DNA from: DASXVU01 sp963732855
GTDB lineage: Archaea > Thermoplasmatota > Thermoplasmata > Methanomassiliicoccales > UBA472
Reading direction: 5' to 3'
DNA: 64,000 nt
Assembly: GCA_963732855.1 (NCBI GenBank)
Contig: CAVTBB010000002.1
Coordinates: forward strand, 310,001-374,000
Below are positions 53,201 to 61,485 of this stretch, piece by piece (positions within the stretch are counted from its first letter, which is position 1; the number at the start of each line of letters is the position of its first letter). The notes beneath the pieces are model-generated. The model worked only from the letters and a program-made list of their open reading frames with translations, was not told the origin of the DNA and ran no database searches. The position numbers were made by a program, and so were the translations under genes.

Positions 53201-54467
53201 CCAGGTCCATAAGCGCCTGGAAGTCCTCCTTATCCTTGGCCAGTTTAGCCTCGGCCAGCGTGATGACCCCTTCCATGTTGCCGGTCTGGAGCAGGATCTT
53301 GCGCTTTCGGGCCAGTAACTCGTCGTCCTGCAGGAACTTGCCAAGGGCGGCCTGGACCGCATCTGAGGCTTCGTCGAACTTGCCCAGTCGGAACAATGCA
53401 TCGATCCGTTCCATGAAAACCGAACGTTCCTCCACCTTGCGGTCGAGGAGCTTTCCGGAAAATAGGGCGATATCATCATCGGCCCCGTTCTTCTTGGCGA
53501 CTTGCAGCTTGCCATTGATCGCAGTTATCAGCTCGGGATCTATGCTAAGCGCCCGATCGTATGCGATCGAGGATTCCTGTAGCCTTCCCAGGTCGAACAG
53601 TAGCGCGGCGACCTCTGTCCAGGTGAACTTGTTCTGTCCGTCACTGCGAAGGGATTCCTTGTATTGGGCCAGCGCTGCGGCGTTATCGCCTTTGTCCTTG
53701 AATCCGCGAGCCTTATAGAGATGGGCGAGAGCGTTGGATGAATCGCGGGCCAGGACATCATCGAATATGAGCATACCCTGGTCGGTCCTTTTCAGCAGGT
53801 TAAGGACCTCCCCCTTCCTCAGCATCAGCTCGACCGTACGGGGCATGAGGGTGACTGCCTGGTCGATGGCGAGCAAAGCTTCCTCGTAGCGACCCTGAGA
53901 GACCAGCAGGTCTGCCTTCTTCCGAAGCAATGGCACCTTATCCTCGGTTCTTTGTATCATTCGGTCGAGAATAGAGATGTCTGACGGGTCGAGCTCGATC
54001 GCCTTCTTCAAGCAGAACATTACCATATCCTGCCTCCCCGCCTGGTCATACAGGTCGGCCTTGAAAAGCCAGGTACTCTTGTCCGAACTAGGCTGCTGGG
54101 TTGCCTTGTCCAATACTGAGATCGCCTGAAGGATGTCTCCCTTCTTTTCCAAGGCATGCGCGGAAGCCAATAGCGCAGACAGATCATTGGGTGAGTTTCT
54201 AATCGCCAGATCGGCGGCGTTTGCAGCATCCAGGGACATCCCGCAATCAAGATAGTCCTTTGACAGCCTGACCAGCGCTTCCACTAGAATCGATTGCTGG
54301 CCTGGTTCTACGATCGCTCCGAGCAGAGAGTCCCTTGCCTTTGTTAGCTCGGAGATAGCCACGTCTAGGTTTCTTGCGAGAATATAACGCTCGGCCGCAT
54401 CCATCGATTTCTGCGCCTTTCGGACCGCCCGGATATCGGTCTCTTTACCTGGGGTCAGGAGTCCCAT
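50187..54467 (-). CDS. Giant TPR-repeat protein with C-terminal zinc-binding region (tail frameshifted)
   Basis: A 1426-residue protein built from more than twenty-five tandem tetratricopeptide repeats (for example LKRYADAVTSFTNAVKLSPG and KRYNDALDSFLRAVALDPSD) from about residue 20 to 1115. A helical domain (about 1140-1260) and a Pro/Glu-rich linker follow. The end reads CLFHGEAAVTACSKCSSLLCEECVRG, a B-box/zinc-finger start, and then a run of arginines and a stop. One extra G in the G5 run at 50233-50237 would continue into CPRCHAPIEGAVKV and a normal acidic tail ending at 50065. It probably acts as a large scaffold; partner unknown. Confidence 0.82.
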   Translation of the reverse strand: MGLLTPGKETDIRAVRKAQKSMDAAERYILARNLDVAISELTKARDSLLGAIVEPGQQSILVEALVRLSKDYLDCGMSLDAANAADLAIRNSPNDLSALLASAHALEKKGDILQAISVLDKATQQPSSDKSTWLFKADLYDQAGRQDMVMFCLKKAIELDPSDISILDRMIQRTEDKVPLLRKKADLLVSQGRYEEALLAIDQAVTLMPRTVELMLRKGEVLNLLKRTDQGMLIFDDVLARDSSNALAHLYKARGFKDKGDNAAALAQYKESLRSDGQNKFTWTEVAALLFDLGRLQESSIAYDRALSIDPELITAINGKLQVAKKNGADDDIALFSGKLLDRKVEERSVFMERIDALFRLGKFDEASDAVQAALGKFLQDDELLARKRKILLQTGNMEGVITLAEAKLAKDKEDFQALMDLGSAYMKSTRYRDALKPLEKAAKVQPSNEAPLICIKESYKHIGKDKDVLGSCDRILKVNPVNEGALFDKAVALDRMNRKDDAVELYEQVMALDPDDKDNLKDLSLALYSMGRFEESLARSTLGTQMYPNQVAFWRVQGDSNFALKRYADAVTSFTNAVKLSPGEKRLIYSRGLALENAKRFEEAVTSYDEALAIDPKDKGVWLSKGVALEWLHRFPQALDCYEEALRLDASNKFVHIRMGQVLAKMDDHESAIISFDKALELAPKDVGLLEMKKVSLKHTDRLEELVKVCNRIIKLDGKNRNAYVDLGVASHRLSRFDDAIESFDAALGIEPGNVAILNYKKTSVVAKGVADEIIDVCNSILKVAPSDKPAMMDKAFALERLGSLAEANDTYSMALAVDDMDKELHNRKGLVLIGLGRYADAVVEFDRTFALDNSDLMPLNNKGRAYLLMRDYERALQVFDQCVSAQPGNSRFQSDRGRALASLGNLAEAVDAFDAALAVDKGDPQVWKYKGNVMFKLGQFQDCVVCLNRALELGAEEQGIYKAKGRALEELKRYNDALDSFLRAVALDPSDASAWERIAVIQMQLDDPTNAYEAIKKALACDPKNRRMLMEKGDISQRLLRPEEAIKSYDGAIALDQSDPFAYFGRGVSFLKLRRYAEAQDSLRSALELNPNFDQARESLKAAEQKLHEIEVLNQATSVLECEYRQNRCMSKEEMFKECGIPYNSLDEVSTFLDQRELVNVELLNDADLDQYEEDSRYVLMAAARNPRVKESGLGLSDVMMALPGKDIVRSKKVLSYVEKVNKMDMSHTIMDARTEKLLRTAMNLPDEKRNVMGIIETLGVGIYTARRLMSVIKTLRTNEPKQAPVKEEEAPKLKHRPVNPKEWVESEEPVALPEQRPRRTRPEPKQAPVIEYQVESGVPVMEKKSSREPIMFGDEQKDLYQTFYNPEKRPAKVEAADVQGRRCLFHGEAAVTACSKCSSLLCEECVRGGRAHAATRRSRGRSR

Positions 54468-54658
54468 CCCATCACCGTTGGGCCGATAATCGGCGTGATT
54501 GCACTAAAACCTTTTCCTAGATTCTCATGAAAATATAATGTCCGCTGAATTTGGTAATCTGTCGGACGATGAACATTCGATGAAAATACATGTTCGATCT
54601 CAATGTGATAATTCAATGAACTTGACTGGTATAGAATAATGTGGAGAAATAAAAAACA

Positions 54659-54665
54659 TTAAATA
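54659..54665 (+). promoter_or_regulatory. TATA box of a small-protein gene
   Basis: TTAAATA lies 24 bases (centre) before the ATG at 54686, a leaderless arrangement. Confidence 0.6.
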
Positions 54666-54685
54666 CACAATATCCAATATACCAT

Positions 54686-54904
54686 ATGTCTGACGCAAGT
54701 CGGACGAAAACTCTAGGATGGGATGCAATGGGGCTAGAGGAGATATCGGCAAAATATGATATCGACCTGGAAGTGCTGGAATGGATGAAAACCCATTCCA
54801 TAAATGACCTGACGCACATCGCAGAAGGCATGGATGCTAAAGGGATCGACCTCAAACAGCTTTGGTGCCTCATCAACGACCTACGTCTTATGGAAGATAA
54901 TTAG
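54686..54904 (+). CDS. Small helical protein, function unknown
   Basis: A 72-residue acidic, helix-rich protein (GLEEISAKYDIDLEVLEWMKTHSINDLTHIAEGMDAKGIDLKQLWCLINDLRLMEDN) with no membrane segment. The repeated pattern of helix, Asp-Leu and helix suggests a small protein-binding domain. A clean leaderless promoter and coding-like codon use support a real gene. No family is recognised. It ends with TAG. Confidence 0.6.
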   Translation: MSDASRTKTLGWDAMGLEEISAKYDIDLEVLEWMKTHSINDLTHIAEGMDAKGIDLKQLWCLINDLRLMEDN

Positions 54905-55053
54905 GGCGTTGATCTGACAACAATACCTGTTCCGATAATGACTCGGAGGACGACGGAGGATGGGACCTACGTCCCCACCCCAAAAATTTCTTACCATAAT
55001 TTTAACGGATGCATTGTTTCATTAAGGACTAACAACAATAATTGATACAGATT

Positions 55054-55488
55054 ATGGTGAAATCCTTGTTGAGCTCGGTCATCGAGGACCCAGTCGACAT
55101 CGAGCTCATTGGTTGGTTCACGCTGATGGTCGGAGCAATCAGCTTTATCTTTGGAATGATGGCAGCGTTAGCTGGAATAACCGTTGAGATGAACGGATCG
55201 GTAGTCGGGAAGCTTCTGTTATTCGTAACAATCGGGTCTCTTGCCATATGGTCAGGATCCAAAGCAATGAGATGGGCTAAGACTGGAACCACAAGGAACG
55301 ACGACGGGATCACCAGAATCGGACCATTGACACTGATAGTCGCGGTCATATTGATCTTCGTCGTCATGATGATGGCCGCACCCAACCTTATGGCGGTGGA
55401 GTTCCAGTGGCTGATGGCAGCCGGCCTGATCACGATCCTGTTGGTCTGGTTGCAGAAGAACCGGAAGCCGACCGCTCGTCCGGCGTAA
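55054..55488 (+). CDS. Membrane protein, four helices, function unknown
   Basis: A 144-residue membrane protein with four hydrophobic segments (about 18-40, 53-70, 88-112 and 117-133). The N-terminus is KSLLSSVIEDPVDIELIGW and the end is basic (LQKNRKPTARPA). A TATA-like ATTTTAAC (about 54996-55003) lies about 50 bases upstream of the ATG at 55054. No family is recognised. Confidence 0.65.
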   Translation: MVKSLLSSVIEDPVDIELIGWFTLMVGAISFIFGMMAALAGITVEMNGSVVGKLLLFVTIGSLAIWSGSKAMRWAKTGTTRNDDGITRIGPLTLIVAVILIFVVMMMAAPNLMAVEFQWLMAAGLITILLVWLQKNRKPTARPA

Positions 55489-55552
55489 TCACGAACGGTT
55501 TTGATCTCCATCGAGATGACTGAAAGGCTGGCCAATCCCGCAACGATAGAAG

Positions 55553-55562
55553 TTTTTTATAT
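55553..55562 (+). promoter_or_regulatory. TATA box of tRNA-Gly
   Basis: TTTTTTATAT is centred about 31 bases upstream of the tRNA 5' end. Confidence 0.6.
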
Positions 55563-55588
55563 CAATGAACCATTAGGTCGCCCAACTC

Positions 55589-55684
55589 GCAGGTGTAATC
55601 TAGCGGTTAGGATTTTAGCCTTCCAATCCCCAGAAATGGGGACGAGGCTAGCTAAACACTCGGGTTCGAATCCCGACACCTGCA
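55589..55684 (+). tRNA. tRNA-Gly (anticodon TCC) with intron
   Basis: The acceptor stem GCAGGTG (55589) pairs with CACCTGC (55677), followed by discriminator A. The D-arm ATCT/GGAT, anticodon stem TTAGC/GCTAA and T-arm TCGGG-TTCGAAT-CCCGA all form. The anticodon TCC is at 55622-55624. A 24-base intron, 55626-55649, sits after position 37. Its flanks AGGCT and AGCC can pair into a bulge-helix-bulge suited to the archaeal splicing endonuclease. CCA is not encoded. Confidence 0.92.
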
Positions 55685-55825
55685 CTCTTACTCATACCCA
55701 GCATTCCTTTTTATCGTCAATCAACGGCGTTGACATTTCCAAATCTTTCTACCTGAGTATTTCTGTGAGATTTCCCATGCATTTAAAACGAAACGAGATA
55801 AAGCCTTGAAACACCAGCTGCCGAT

Positions 55826-57274
55826 TCAAGGAAAAAATGTGAAATTCCTGAATTGCCACATATCCTCGTCCGGATGGTTAGCGAGGTTTTCCTTGAAATA
55901 GACCTTCCTGTTCTTAAGCGGAGTCCAATCCGACTGCACCGAGAGGAACTTCCCCAGGTAGGGCATGGCGATCTTTAGAACGTAGTCGTGAGGCAGGTCC
56001 TCGGGGGTGCATAGACCCTCGCGGGGATGTTCGATCATCCACATGACCGCGGACACAACCCCTAATGCCACCTGTACAGTGGTCGCGTTCTGTCCCGGAG
56101 CGAGCTTCCTGGCCTCTTCGATGGTGAGAAGGCTCCCACACCACCAGGCGCCGTACTCGTGGCCCATCAGCAGGGCGCCGAGTATGTCCGCACCAGAGAC
56201 TATCTCGTTCTCCGTGAGGATCCTGAGCTTTGGCTGCATCTCGTAGTTCCTGCACCTTAGTTCATGCAGGGAGACTATCGTCTCATTGCAAGGCATGTAA
56301 GAATAGCATACCGTTGGACGGTAGATGGCCTCACCGTTCTTCCACACAGTGAACTTGTCCGATAATCCGAACGCCTCTCCATGCCTTATAACCATCCCGA
56401 CTATCTCATAGTCTGGGACCCAGGACCTCACCCAGGTGTTCATCCCCATCTGGGCCAGCATGATCTGGTTCCTCGGCCCGGTCGACGGCACAAAGGCCAT
56501 CGGTGGCAAAGTGTTCTCGTGCGTTCCCCAGCCGATCTCCGCCGGAGCGGTTCCCTCCTCCCTCAGTCCCTCTATGCTCCAAGTCCCGACGAACTCGTCG
56601 ATCTTCTTAGGATTGTTCGTGATCTGGGTGTCCCTCTCTGAGCAGTGGATGACCTTTATGTTCAGGGACATGGAAAGGTCGGCGAAATTACGCTCCCCCA
56701 CCAGGGTTCTGAGGTGTTCGGCCTCCTTGCCGGTCACCTTCTTGTCGGCGATCAACCTCTCGGATATGTCGATGAGTGCCTGTTTCACGAAGTGGGATAT
56801 CAGACCGGGATTGGCACCGTGGTCTATGACCGATGTCGCCCCATCATCCCAGCCCCTGATCATCTCTCTCAGCCGTATCTGCCTGCTGTAGAGCGACTTC
56901 TCGACCGGCCCCTTGGATTCTATGTCACTGACCGAGTCCCAGACCTCCAGCGACGTGTTCACGAACAACACTTCGTGCTCGTGGCACCATTTTATGAGAG
57001 TGCAGGTGTCCAGGTTCCATGACAGATCAATGAGGAGTCCGCCTGGCGATAGGTGCTCTGAGAGGACGGAATCGATGTTCTCAGGAGTTATTCTCACCTG
57101 CCGGTATCCGATTCCCTGGCTGGTCCATTCGCTTAGGGCAGAGACTTTGTTCTCGAAGTCGATTATGGTAATGTTGCCATATGGCATCTCAATATGCTTT
57201 AGAAGGATGGGGAGGGTGCATCTCGCTACAGAGCCATATCCAATTATCAGCACCTTGCCATCAAATTTCATCAT
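55826..57274 (-). CDS. hss: Homospermidine synthase (saccharopine dehydrogenase-like)
   Basis: A 482-residue NAD-dependent enzyme that makes homospermidine from putrescine or spermidine. It has an N-terminal Rossmann motif VLIIGYGSVARCTLP, SLEVWDSVSDIESKGPVEKSLYSRQ, and the family stretches VIDHGANPGLISHFVKQAL, AEIGWGTHENTLP and VCYSYMPCNETIVSLHELR. This closely follows the bacterial Hss family, which is uncommon in archaea. Two ATG codons at the start (57274) are possible. An AT-rich TATA-like site at 57322-57334 sits between this gene and the divergent SMR operon. Confidence 0.9.
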   Translation of the reverse strand: MMKFDGKVLIIGYGSVARCTLPILLKHIEMPYGNITIIDFENKVSALSEWTSQGIGYRQVRITPENIDSVLSEHLSPGGLLIDLSWNLDTCTLIKWCHEHEVLFVNTSLEVWDSVSDIESKGPVEKSLYSRQIRLREMIRGWDDGATSVIDHGANPGLISHFVKQALIDISERLIADKKVTGKEAEHLRTLVGERNFADLSMSLNIKVIHCSERDTQITNNPKKIDEFVGTWSIEGLREEGTAPAEIGWGTHENTLPPMAFVPSTGPRNQIMLAQMGMNTWVRSWVPDYEIVGMVIRHGEAFGLSDKFTVWKNGEAIYRPTVCYSYMPCNETIVSLHELRCRNYEMQPKLRILTENEIVSGADILGALLMGHEYGAWWCGSLLTIEEARKLAPGQNATTVQVALGVVSAVMWMIEHPREGLCTPEDLPHDYVLKIAMPYLGKFLSVQSDWTPLKNRKVYFKENLANHPDEDMWQFRNFTFFP

Positions 57275-57323
57275 CGGAACTATTCCTGTTCAACCTTTGA
57301 GAACTCTTCGTTGAATGCCTCCA

Positions 57324-57334
57324 AAATATATAAG
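57324..57334 (+). promoter_or_regulatory. TATA box of the SMR operon
   Basis: AAATATATAAG predicts a start near 57357 and a leader of about 110 bases, unusually long in this window. The same AT block reads TATATATT on the other strand and could serve hss. Confidence 0.6.
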
Positions 57335-57427
57335 TTTAAGAGAAAAGGGGTTCAAACAGAGGACGTCGGATGGATAAGTGCTGAATGAAAAGCCGTAGGG
57401 TTCTGAGCGACCCCGCCAGACCAATAA

Positions 57428-57464
57428 CAGCATATTCAATAACCATGTTACGCGGGATATGCTG
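57428..57464 (+). promoter_or_regulatory. Hairpin over the SMR translation start
   Basis: CAGCATAT (57428-57435) pairs perfectly with ATATGCTG (57457-57464), 21 bases apart. It covers the first possible ATG at 57459 and lies just before the ATG at 57468. It sits at the end of a leader containing GTAGGGTTCTG (57403-57413). A translation-controlling RNA switch is possible. Confidence 0.45.
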
Positions 57465-57467
57465 TCC

Positions 57468-57791
57468 ATGGCCTGGGTCTATCTCGTGGCGGCTGGGCTC
57501 ATGGAGCCTTGCTGGGTCATCGGCATGAAGAAGTCCTCGGGGTTCAAACAGGTGAAATGGACCATTGCGACGGTCTTCTTCATTTTCACCAGCATGTATC
57601 TGTTGGCATTGGCCATAGACATGGATATCCCGGTAGGCACGGCTTATGCAGTTTGGACAGGAATAGGTGCGGTGGGAGCCCTGGTGGCCGGGATGGTCCT
57701 ATTCAAGGAACGGGCGGCCTGGATCAGGATCTTCTTCATAATGCTCCTTATCGTGGGCATTGTCGGGGTGGAGATCACCGCGGGGGTGTGA
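57468..57791 (+). CDS. SMR exporter subunit, Gdx/SugE-like (first of pair)
   Basis: A 107-residue four-helix small multidrug resistance protein. Its core MAWVYLVAAGLMEPCWVIGMKKSSGF has the essential Glu and the Trp typical of the guanidinium exporter (Gdx) subtype. IPVGTAYAVWTGIGAVGALVAGMVLF forms the third-helix signature. It ends one base before the second SMR gene, so the products likely pair as an asymmetric heterodimer, as YkkC-YkkD do. The ATG at 57468 gives the standard N-terminus; an ATG at 57459 adds three residues. Confidence 0.9.
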   Translation: MAWVYLVAAGLMEPCWVIGMKKSSGFKQVKWTIATVFFIFTSMYLLALAIDMDIPVGTAYAVWTGIGAVGALVAGMVLFKERAAWIRIFFIMLLIVGIVGVEITAGV

Positions 57792-57792
57792 G

Positions 57793-58173
57793 ATGACAGA
57801 CGACCCTATCAGTAAGAAAGCGAATGTCTCCAAAGCCAGCAATGGATGGACATATCTGATATTGGCCGGGTTGTTAGAGCCGATTTGGGTGGTTTCCATG
57901 AAATACTCCCAGGGTTTCACCGATATCCTCTGGGCGGCGGCTACGTTTATCTTCCTGTTCTTTAGCATGTACTTTCTGGCACTGGCCCTGAAGTCCAAAA
58001 TACCGGTCGGCACCGCCTACTCCATATGGGTGGGGATAGGTGCCATAGGCGCACTGATCGCCGGCATTATCCTGTTCAACGAATCCTCGGACATTATTCG
58101 CCTGGGCTTTGTGCTGCTGATAATAGTGGGCATCGCTGGCCTTCAGACCACAAGTCGCAAGGAGAGCATGTAG
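57793..58173 (+). CDS. SMR exporter subunit, Gdx/SugE-like (second of pair)
   Basis: A 126-residue SMR protein with a 17-residue hydrophilic N-terminal extension before GWTYLILAGLLEPIWVVSMKYSQGF. It also has IPVGTAYSIWVGIGAIGALIAGIILF. It carries the same Glu-x-x-Trp pattern as its partner. The gene begins one base after the first SMR stop and ends with TAG. It probably expels guanidinium or cationic toxins with its partner. Confidence 0.9.
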   Translation: MTDDPISKKANVSKASNGWTYLILAGLLEPIWVVSMKYSQGFTDILWAAATFIFLFFSMYFLALALKSKIPVGTAYSIWVGIGAIGALIAGIILFNESSDIIRLGFVLLIIVGIAGLQTTSRKESM

Positions 58174-58188
58174 TAAAGATCATTCAGT

Positions 58189-58440
58189 TCAGGATCTCAA
58201 GAATTCCACTAACTGGCTTTCAACCATGCCCCAGGTCGTGAGCAGGGGCTTTTCCGAGATCGTGACCGTCAATATCCCCTTGTCGACCTGGTAGGTTCCG
58301 ATCAACCTACCACCCATGAGCCTTCCGGAGAACTTGCCCTTTGTCCCGTCTCCGGTGAATGTGACACCATGCTCGGCGGCTATCAATTTTGCCTGTTTCA
58401 ATTTCTCCTCGGGCTTTGTGATCTTGATCTGGTATTGCAT
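58189..58440 (-). CDS. Small beta-rich protein, function unknown
   Basis: An 83-residue protein: MQYQIKITKPEEKLKQAKLIAAEHGVTFTGDGTKGKFSGRLMGGRLIGTYQVDKGILTVTISEKPLL. One helix followed by strands resembles small proteins of the polyhydroxyalkanoate-system/START-like family, but this is uncertain. It is convergent with the SMR operon, and its end lies 15 bases from that operon. Confidence 0.55.
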   Translation of the reverse strand: MQYQIKITKPEEKLKQAKLIAAEHGVTFTGDGTKGKFSGRLMGGRLIGTYQVDKGILTVTISEKPLLTTWGMVESQLVEFLRS

Positions 58441-58661
58441 GGTTGCCTTCAGCAGTAATTTCCAATCAATATAACATATTTATCATAGATACATGAACTG
58501 GCATTCACTTCGAAGACCCGCCTCCGATTATTTGGAAACATCGTATTTGAGCAACCCTTTCAAAGCTAAATCACTATCAAGAATCAATAATCATATTGTA
58601 ATCTTCTTAGCTGAAAGATTTCATAACTATCCAACAAATGAAAATTGGCATATGATCTATC

Positions 58662-61220
58662 ATGATTAGTATTGTACTTCTGACGTTGGTGATTTCAGGG
58701 TTGATCATGGTCGCCCTAGGCGTGTACTCACGTAGTCACAAAGCGGTCCCAGCGCAGCTTCCGTTCGAATTCATGGTCTATCTGGTCGCAGCCTGGTGCC
58801 TTTTCTTTGCCATGGATGGACTGACCGATGACCCTTCAATAAAACTGATTGCGTTTCAAATTGTGTTAGGGATCGTGGCCTTGGTCCCAATTATCACCCT
58901 AATTACAATCATCTATCTGTTCGGACTGCAGAAGGTCCTTACTGGATGGAGGGTCGTGGGTCTATTCGTGATCCCATTCATGATGATCCTGATTAACGCC
59001 ACCAACGGGCTTACATCCTGGTTCATCACTGGGTACCAACAAATAGAAACAGCTGGTTTTTCCTCGCTTGCACTCGAATACGGACCGGCTTTTCTTGCCC
59101 ATACCGCCTATTCTTACATTATAATACTAACAACACTTGCATTGCTTGTCTGGCATACTTTTCATAATCCCGGCATCTATAGGTGGCGGGATATCATTGT
59201 CCTCATAGGTTTCACAATACCCTTCATTGGCAATGCCCTCGTCATCACTGGGGCATCCGGTGGGTTCGATGTCACTCCGATCCTCTTCGTATTCACCAGT
59301 TTCTCATTGGCATTCGCCCTGTTCCGTTACCAGATGCTCAGCCTTATGCCCGTGGCCAGAGGAGTGATAATGGATATTTCGTCCGATCCAATACTGGTCC
59401 TAGACCAGAACGGGAAATTGGTGGACCTCAACCCTAAGGCCACTACTCTAATCGGCCTTTCCCCTCGATCGATCGGGCAGGATGCCTCGACATTATTCAA
59501 AGAACATCAGGCTATTCTCGATGTGATGGATGGAGTTAGTGCAGAAAACCGGATAGTGGTATTGCAGACCACTACAGGCATTAAATACTTTGATTGTCAG
59601 GTCGACGAAATGATGGATGGCAACCAGCATATGGGCAGGGTGGTCATCCTTCGCGACATCAGTGTCAGCAAAATCGCCCAGGACGCGCTCAGGGAGAGCG
59701 AGGAGCGTTATCGGGCGATATTCGACCAATTCCTGGGATCTATCTTCGTGGTAGATCTGACAGATAGTTCTATCCTCCAGGCAAATCAGTCGTTCTGTCA
59801 CTTCTTTGGATACGCAGATGATGAGGTATTGGGACTAAAAATGAGCGCTATCCCATCCATCGATGGTACCATCGTTAAGAAAGTGATGGATACCGTTCGC
59901 GGAGGACATCGACTGGTAGTGGAGACGTCTGCCTCCCGGTTCGATGGAAAGGTTATGAATCTGGAGATCTCGGCCAGCCCTATCAGATATGGGGGCAAGG
60001 ACGCGGTCTGCGTGATGGGATGGGATGTCACGGAACGGCGCCACGCAGAGGCTGATCGAGAACGGATCGAGAAGCTCGAAGCAACAGGCACGCTTGCTGG
60101 CGGCATCGCTCACGACTTCAATAACCTGTTGACCGGCGTCCTCGGTTACGTTTCACTCACCAAGCAGCGGACTGATCGAGGGGCTGAGACCTACAAGGGA
60201 CTGCAGGAAGCGGAAATGGCCATATTGCAGGCTAAGGAAATTGCGCAGGAACTGCTCTCGCTGGCCAAGGGTGGATCCCCTATAAGGAAACCAGTTTCGA
60301 TTTCAGATCTGCTAAAGGTCGCATCTAATCATCCTTTCTTCAACAGCAATGTGCGTTGTAGTCTTGCAATACCCCCAGGACTGTGGCCGGCTTACGTAGA
60401 CCCCGGCCAGATGGGTAGGGTATTCACAAACCTTTTCCTGAACGCGAAGGATGCCATGCCGCAAGGAGGAACGGTGGAGGTTTCAGTGGCCAACATAATC
60501 GTCGACTTCAATAATCACCCAACCTTGGAACCGGGCCGATACCTCGAAATAATCATCAAGGACGAGGGAATGGGAATTCCTGAGCATGTCCTTACAAAGA
60601 TTTTTGAACCATATTTTACTACAAAAGTGAAAGGTTACGGTCTAGGGCTATCGGTGGTCTACGCCACCGTGACCAGGCATAATGGCAGCATAGATGTTGA
60701 ATCAAAGGAGGGCAAAGGAACGACGTTCAAGATCTGCCTTCCAGCAACGGACGAACAACCATCTGAAGGTGTTGTTGAAGAGGCAGTAATACCCCAAGGT
60801 AAAGGCCACGTCCTGGTCATGGACGATGAGGAGTATATCCTAGATGTGATCAACGAACTGCTTCAGGCACTGGGATATGATGTGGGAGTCGCACGAGACG
60901 GGGAAGAAGCGATCCGGGAATACAAACTAGCTATGGATGCAGGTCGGAGATATGACATCGTTTTAATGGACCTGACCAATATAAGGGGTATGGGAGGCAA
61001 GGAGGCAATCGTAGGATTGCTTGCCTTGGATCCTTCTGCTCGAGCTATTGTCTCGTCAGGTTATTCGAACGACCCGGTAATGGCTGAATATACGAAGTAT
61101 GGATTCGCAGGAGTATTGCCCAAACCCTATAAAATGGAGGAATTGGCAATGTCGATTAAGCAAATCATGGCCTCCGAGATTGTCTTTAATCCGCAGGAAA
61201 TGGCTGAAGACACCAGTTAG
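58662..61220 (+). CDS. 7TM-PAS-PAS hybrid histidine kinase with receiver domain
   Basis: An 852-residue sensor. Residues 1-228 hold seven membrane helices (histidine kinase N-terminal 7TM type). Two PAS domains follow (about 236-345 and 350-465: SILQANQSFCHFFGYADDEVLG). The H-box is TLAGGIAHDFNNLLTGVLGYVSL near residue 485. The ATPase domain has NLFLNAKDAMPQGG, DEGMGIPEHVL and VKGYGLGLSVVYA. A C-terminal receiver (about 720-840) has DDEEYI, the phospho-Asp in IVLMDLTNIRG, and KPYKMEEL. The layout points to an intramolecular phosphorelay; the signal is unknown. Promoter elements in 58441-58661 are weak. Confidence 0.92.
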   Translation: MISIVLLTLVISGLIMVALGVYSRSHKAVPAQLPFEFMVYLVAAWCLFFAMDGLTDDPSIKLIAFQIVLGIVALVPIITLITIIYLFGLQKVLTGWRVVGLFVIPFMMILINATNGLTSWFITGYQQIETAGFSSLALEYGPAFLAHTAYSYIIILTTLALLVWHTFHNPGIYRWRDIIVLIGFTIPFIGNALVITGASGGFDVTPILFVFTSFSLAFALFRYQMLSLMPVARGVIMDISSDPILVLDQNGKLVDLNPKATTLIGLSPRSIGQDASTLFKEHQAILDVMDGVSAENRIVVLQTTTGIKYFDCQVDEMMDGNQHMGRVVILRDISVSKIAQDALRESEERYRAIFDQFLGSIFVVDLTDSSILQANQSFCHFFGYADDEVLGLKMSAIPSIDGTIVKKVMDTVRGGHRLVVETSASRFDGKVMNLEISASPIRYGGKDAVCVMGWDVTERRHAEADRERIEKLEATGTLAGGIAHDFNNLLTGVLGYVSLTKQRTDRGAETYKGLQEAEMAILQAKEIAQELLSLAKGGSPIRKPVSISDLLKVASNHPFFNSNVRCSLAIPPGLWPAYVDPGQMGRVFTNLFLNAKDAMPQGGTVEVSVANIIVDFNNHPTLEPGRYLEIIIKDEGMGIPEHVLTKIFEPYFTTKVKGYGLGLSVVYATVTRHNGSIDVESKEGKGTTFKICLPATDEQPSEGVVEEAVIPQGKGHVLVMDDEEYILDVINELLQALGYDVGVARDGEEAIREYKLAMDAGRRYDIVLMDLTNIRGMGGKEAIVGLLALDPSARAIVSSGYSNDPVMAEYTKYGFAGVLPKPYKMEELAMSIKQIMASEIVFNPQEMAEDTS

Positions 61221-61349
61221 TCCAGGCAATTTTCACTCCTTCGTCCCCGGAATATCTGAGAGACGATGCCTGATAGGACTTGTGGCATTGATCAAAACTC
61301 GAAATGTCAATTTATTCTCAGTAACCGTCAATAATTTTGTAGAATGATG

Positions 61350-61485
61350 GGTAAGGCGGGAGAACGGGGCAGAACTCCCGCCTTGGGATGGTTGTTCATA
61401 GTTAGGGATGGGCCGATGCATCCTCCCCTGGTTTGGTTATAGAGCTTCGGACCCCATGCGCTTTTCCGCGCATGCCTTCTTGAAT
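61350..61485 (-). ncRNA. Small RNA candidate with terminator-like hairpin
   Basis: The 61221-61589 gap holds no good ORF. On the minus strand TATTTAAG at 61504-61511 predicts a start near 61482. The transcript would have a hairpin CATGCGC/GCGCATG (61455-61474) and a possible GGATG/CATCC hairpin in the middle. It would end with a strong 10-bp hairpin AAGGCGGGAG/CTCCCGCCTT (61353-61384). No known RNA family was recognised. It may equally be a terminator for arcS or the kinase gene. Confidence 0.4.
61353..61384. terminator. Strong hairpin between converging genes
   Basis: AAGGCGGGAG and CTCCCGCCTT are perfectly complementary over 10 bases with a 12-base loop. It lies between the hybrid kinase (ends 61220) and arcS (ends 61590). 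A T-rich tract is not obvious on either side, so termination is an inference. Confidence 0.45.

Noticed and set aside
57357..57467. Guanidine-I (ykkC) riboswitch before the SMR pair
   Set aside because: Only GTAGGGTTC matches; the conserved GGUCCGAGAG and the 3' core are absent, so it is reported as an unknown leader hairpin.
61233..61421. 62-codon minus-strand ORF over the strong hairpin
   Set aside because: It spans the 10-bp hairpin and lacks coding character; an RNA element explains the region better.
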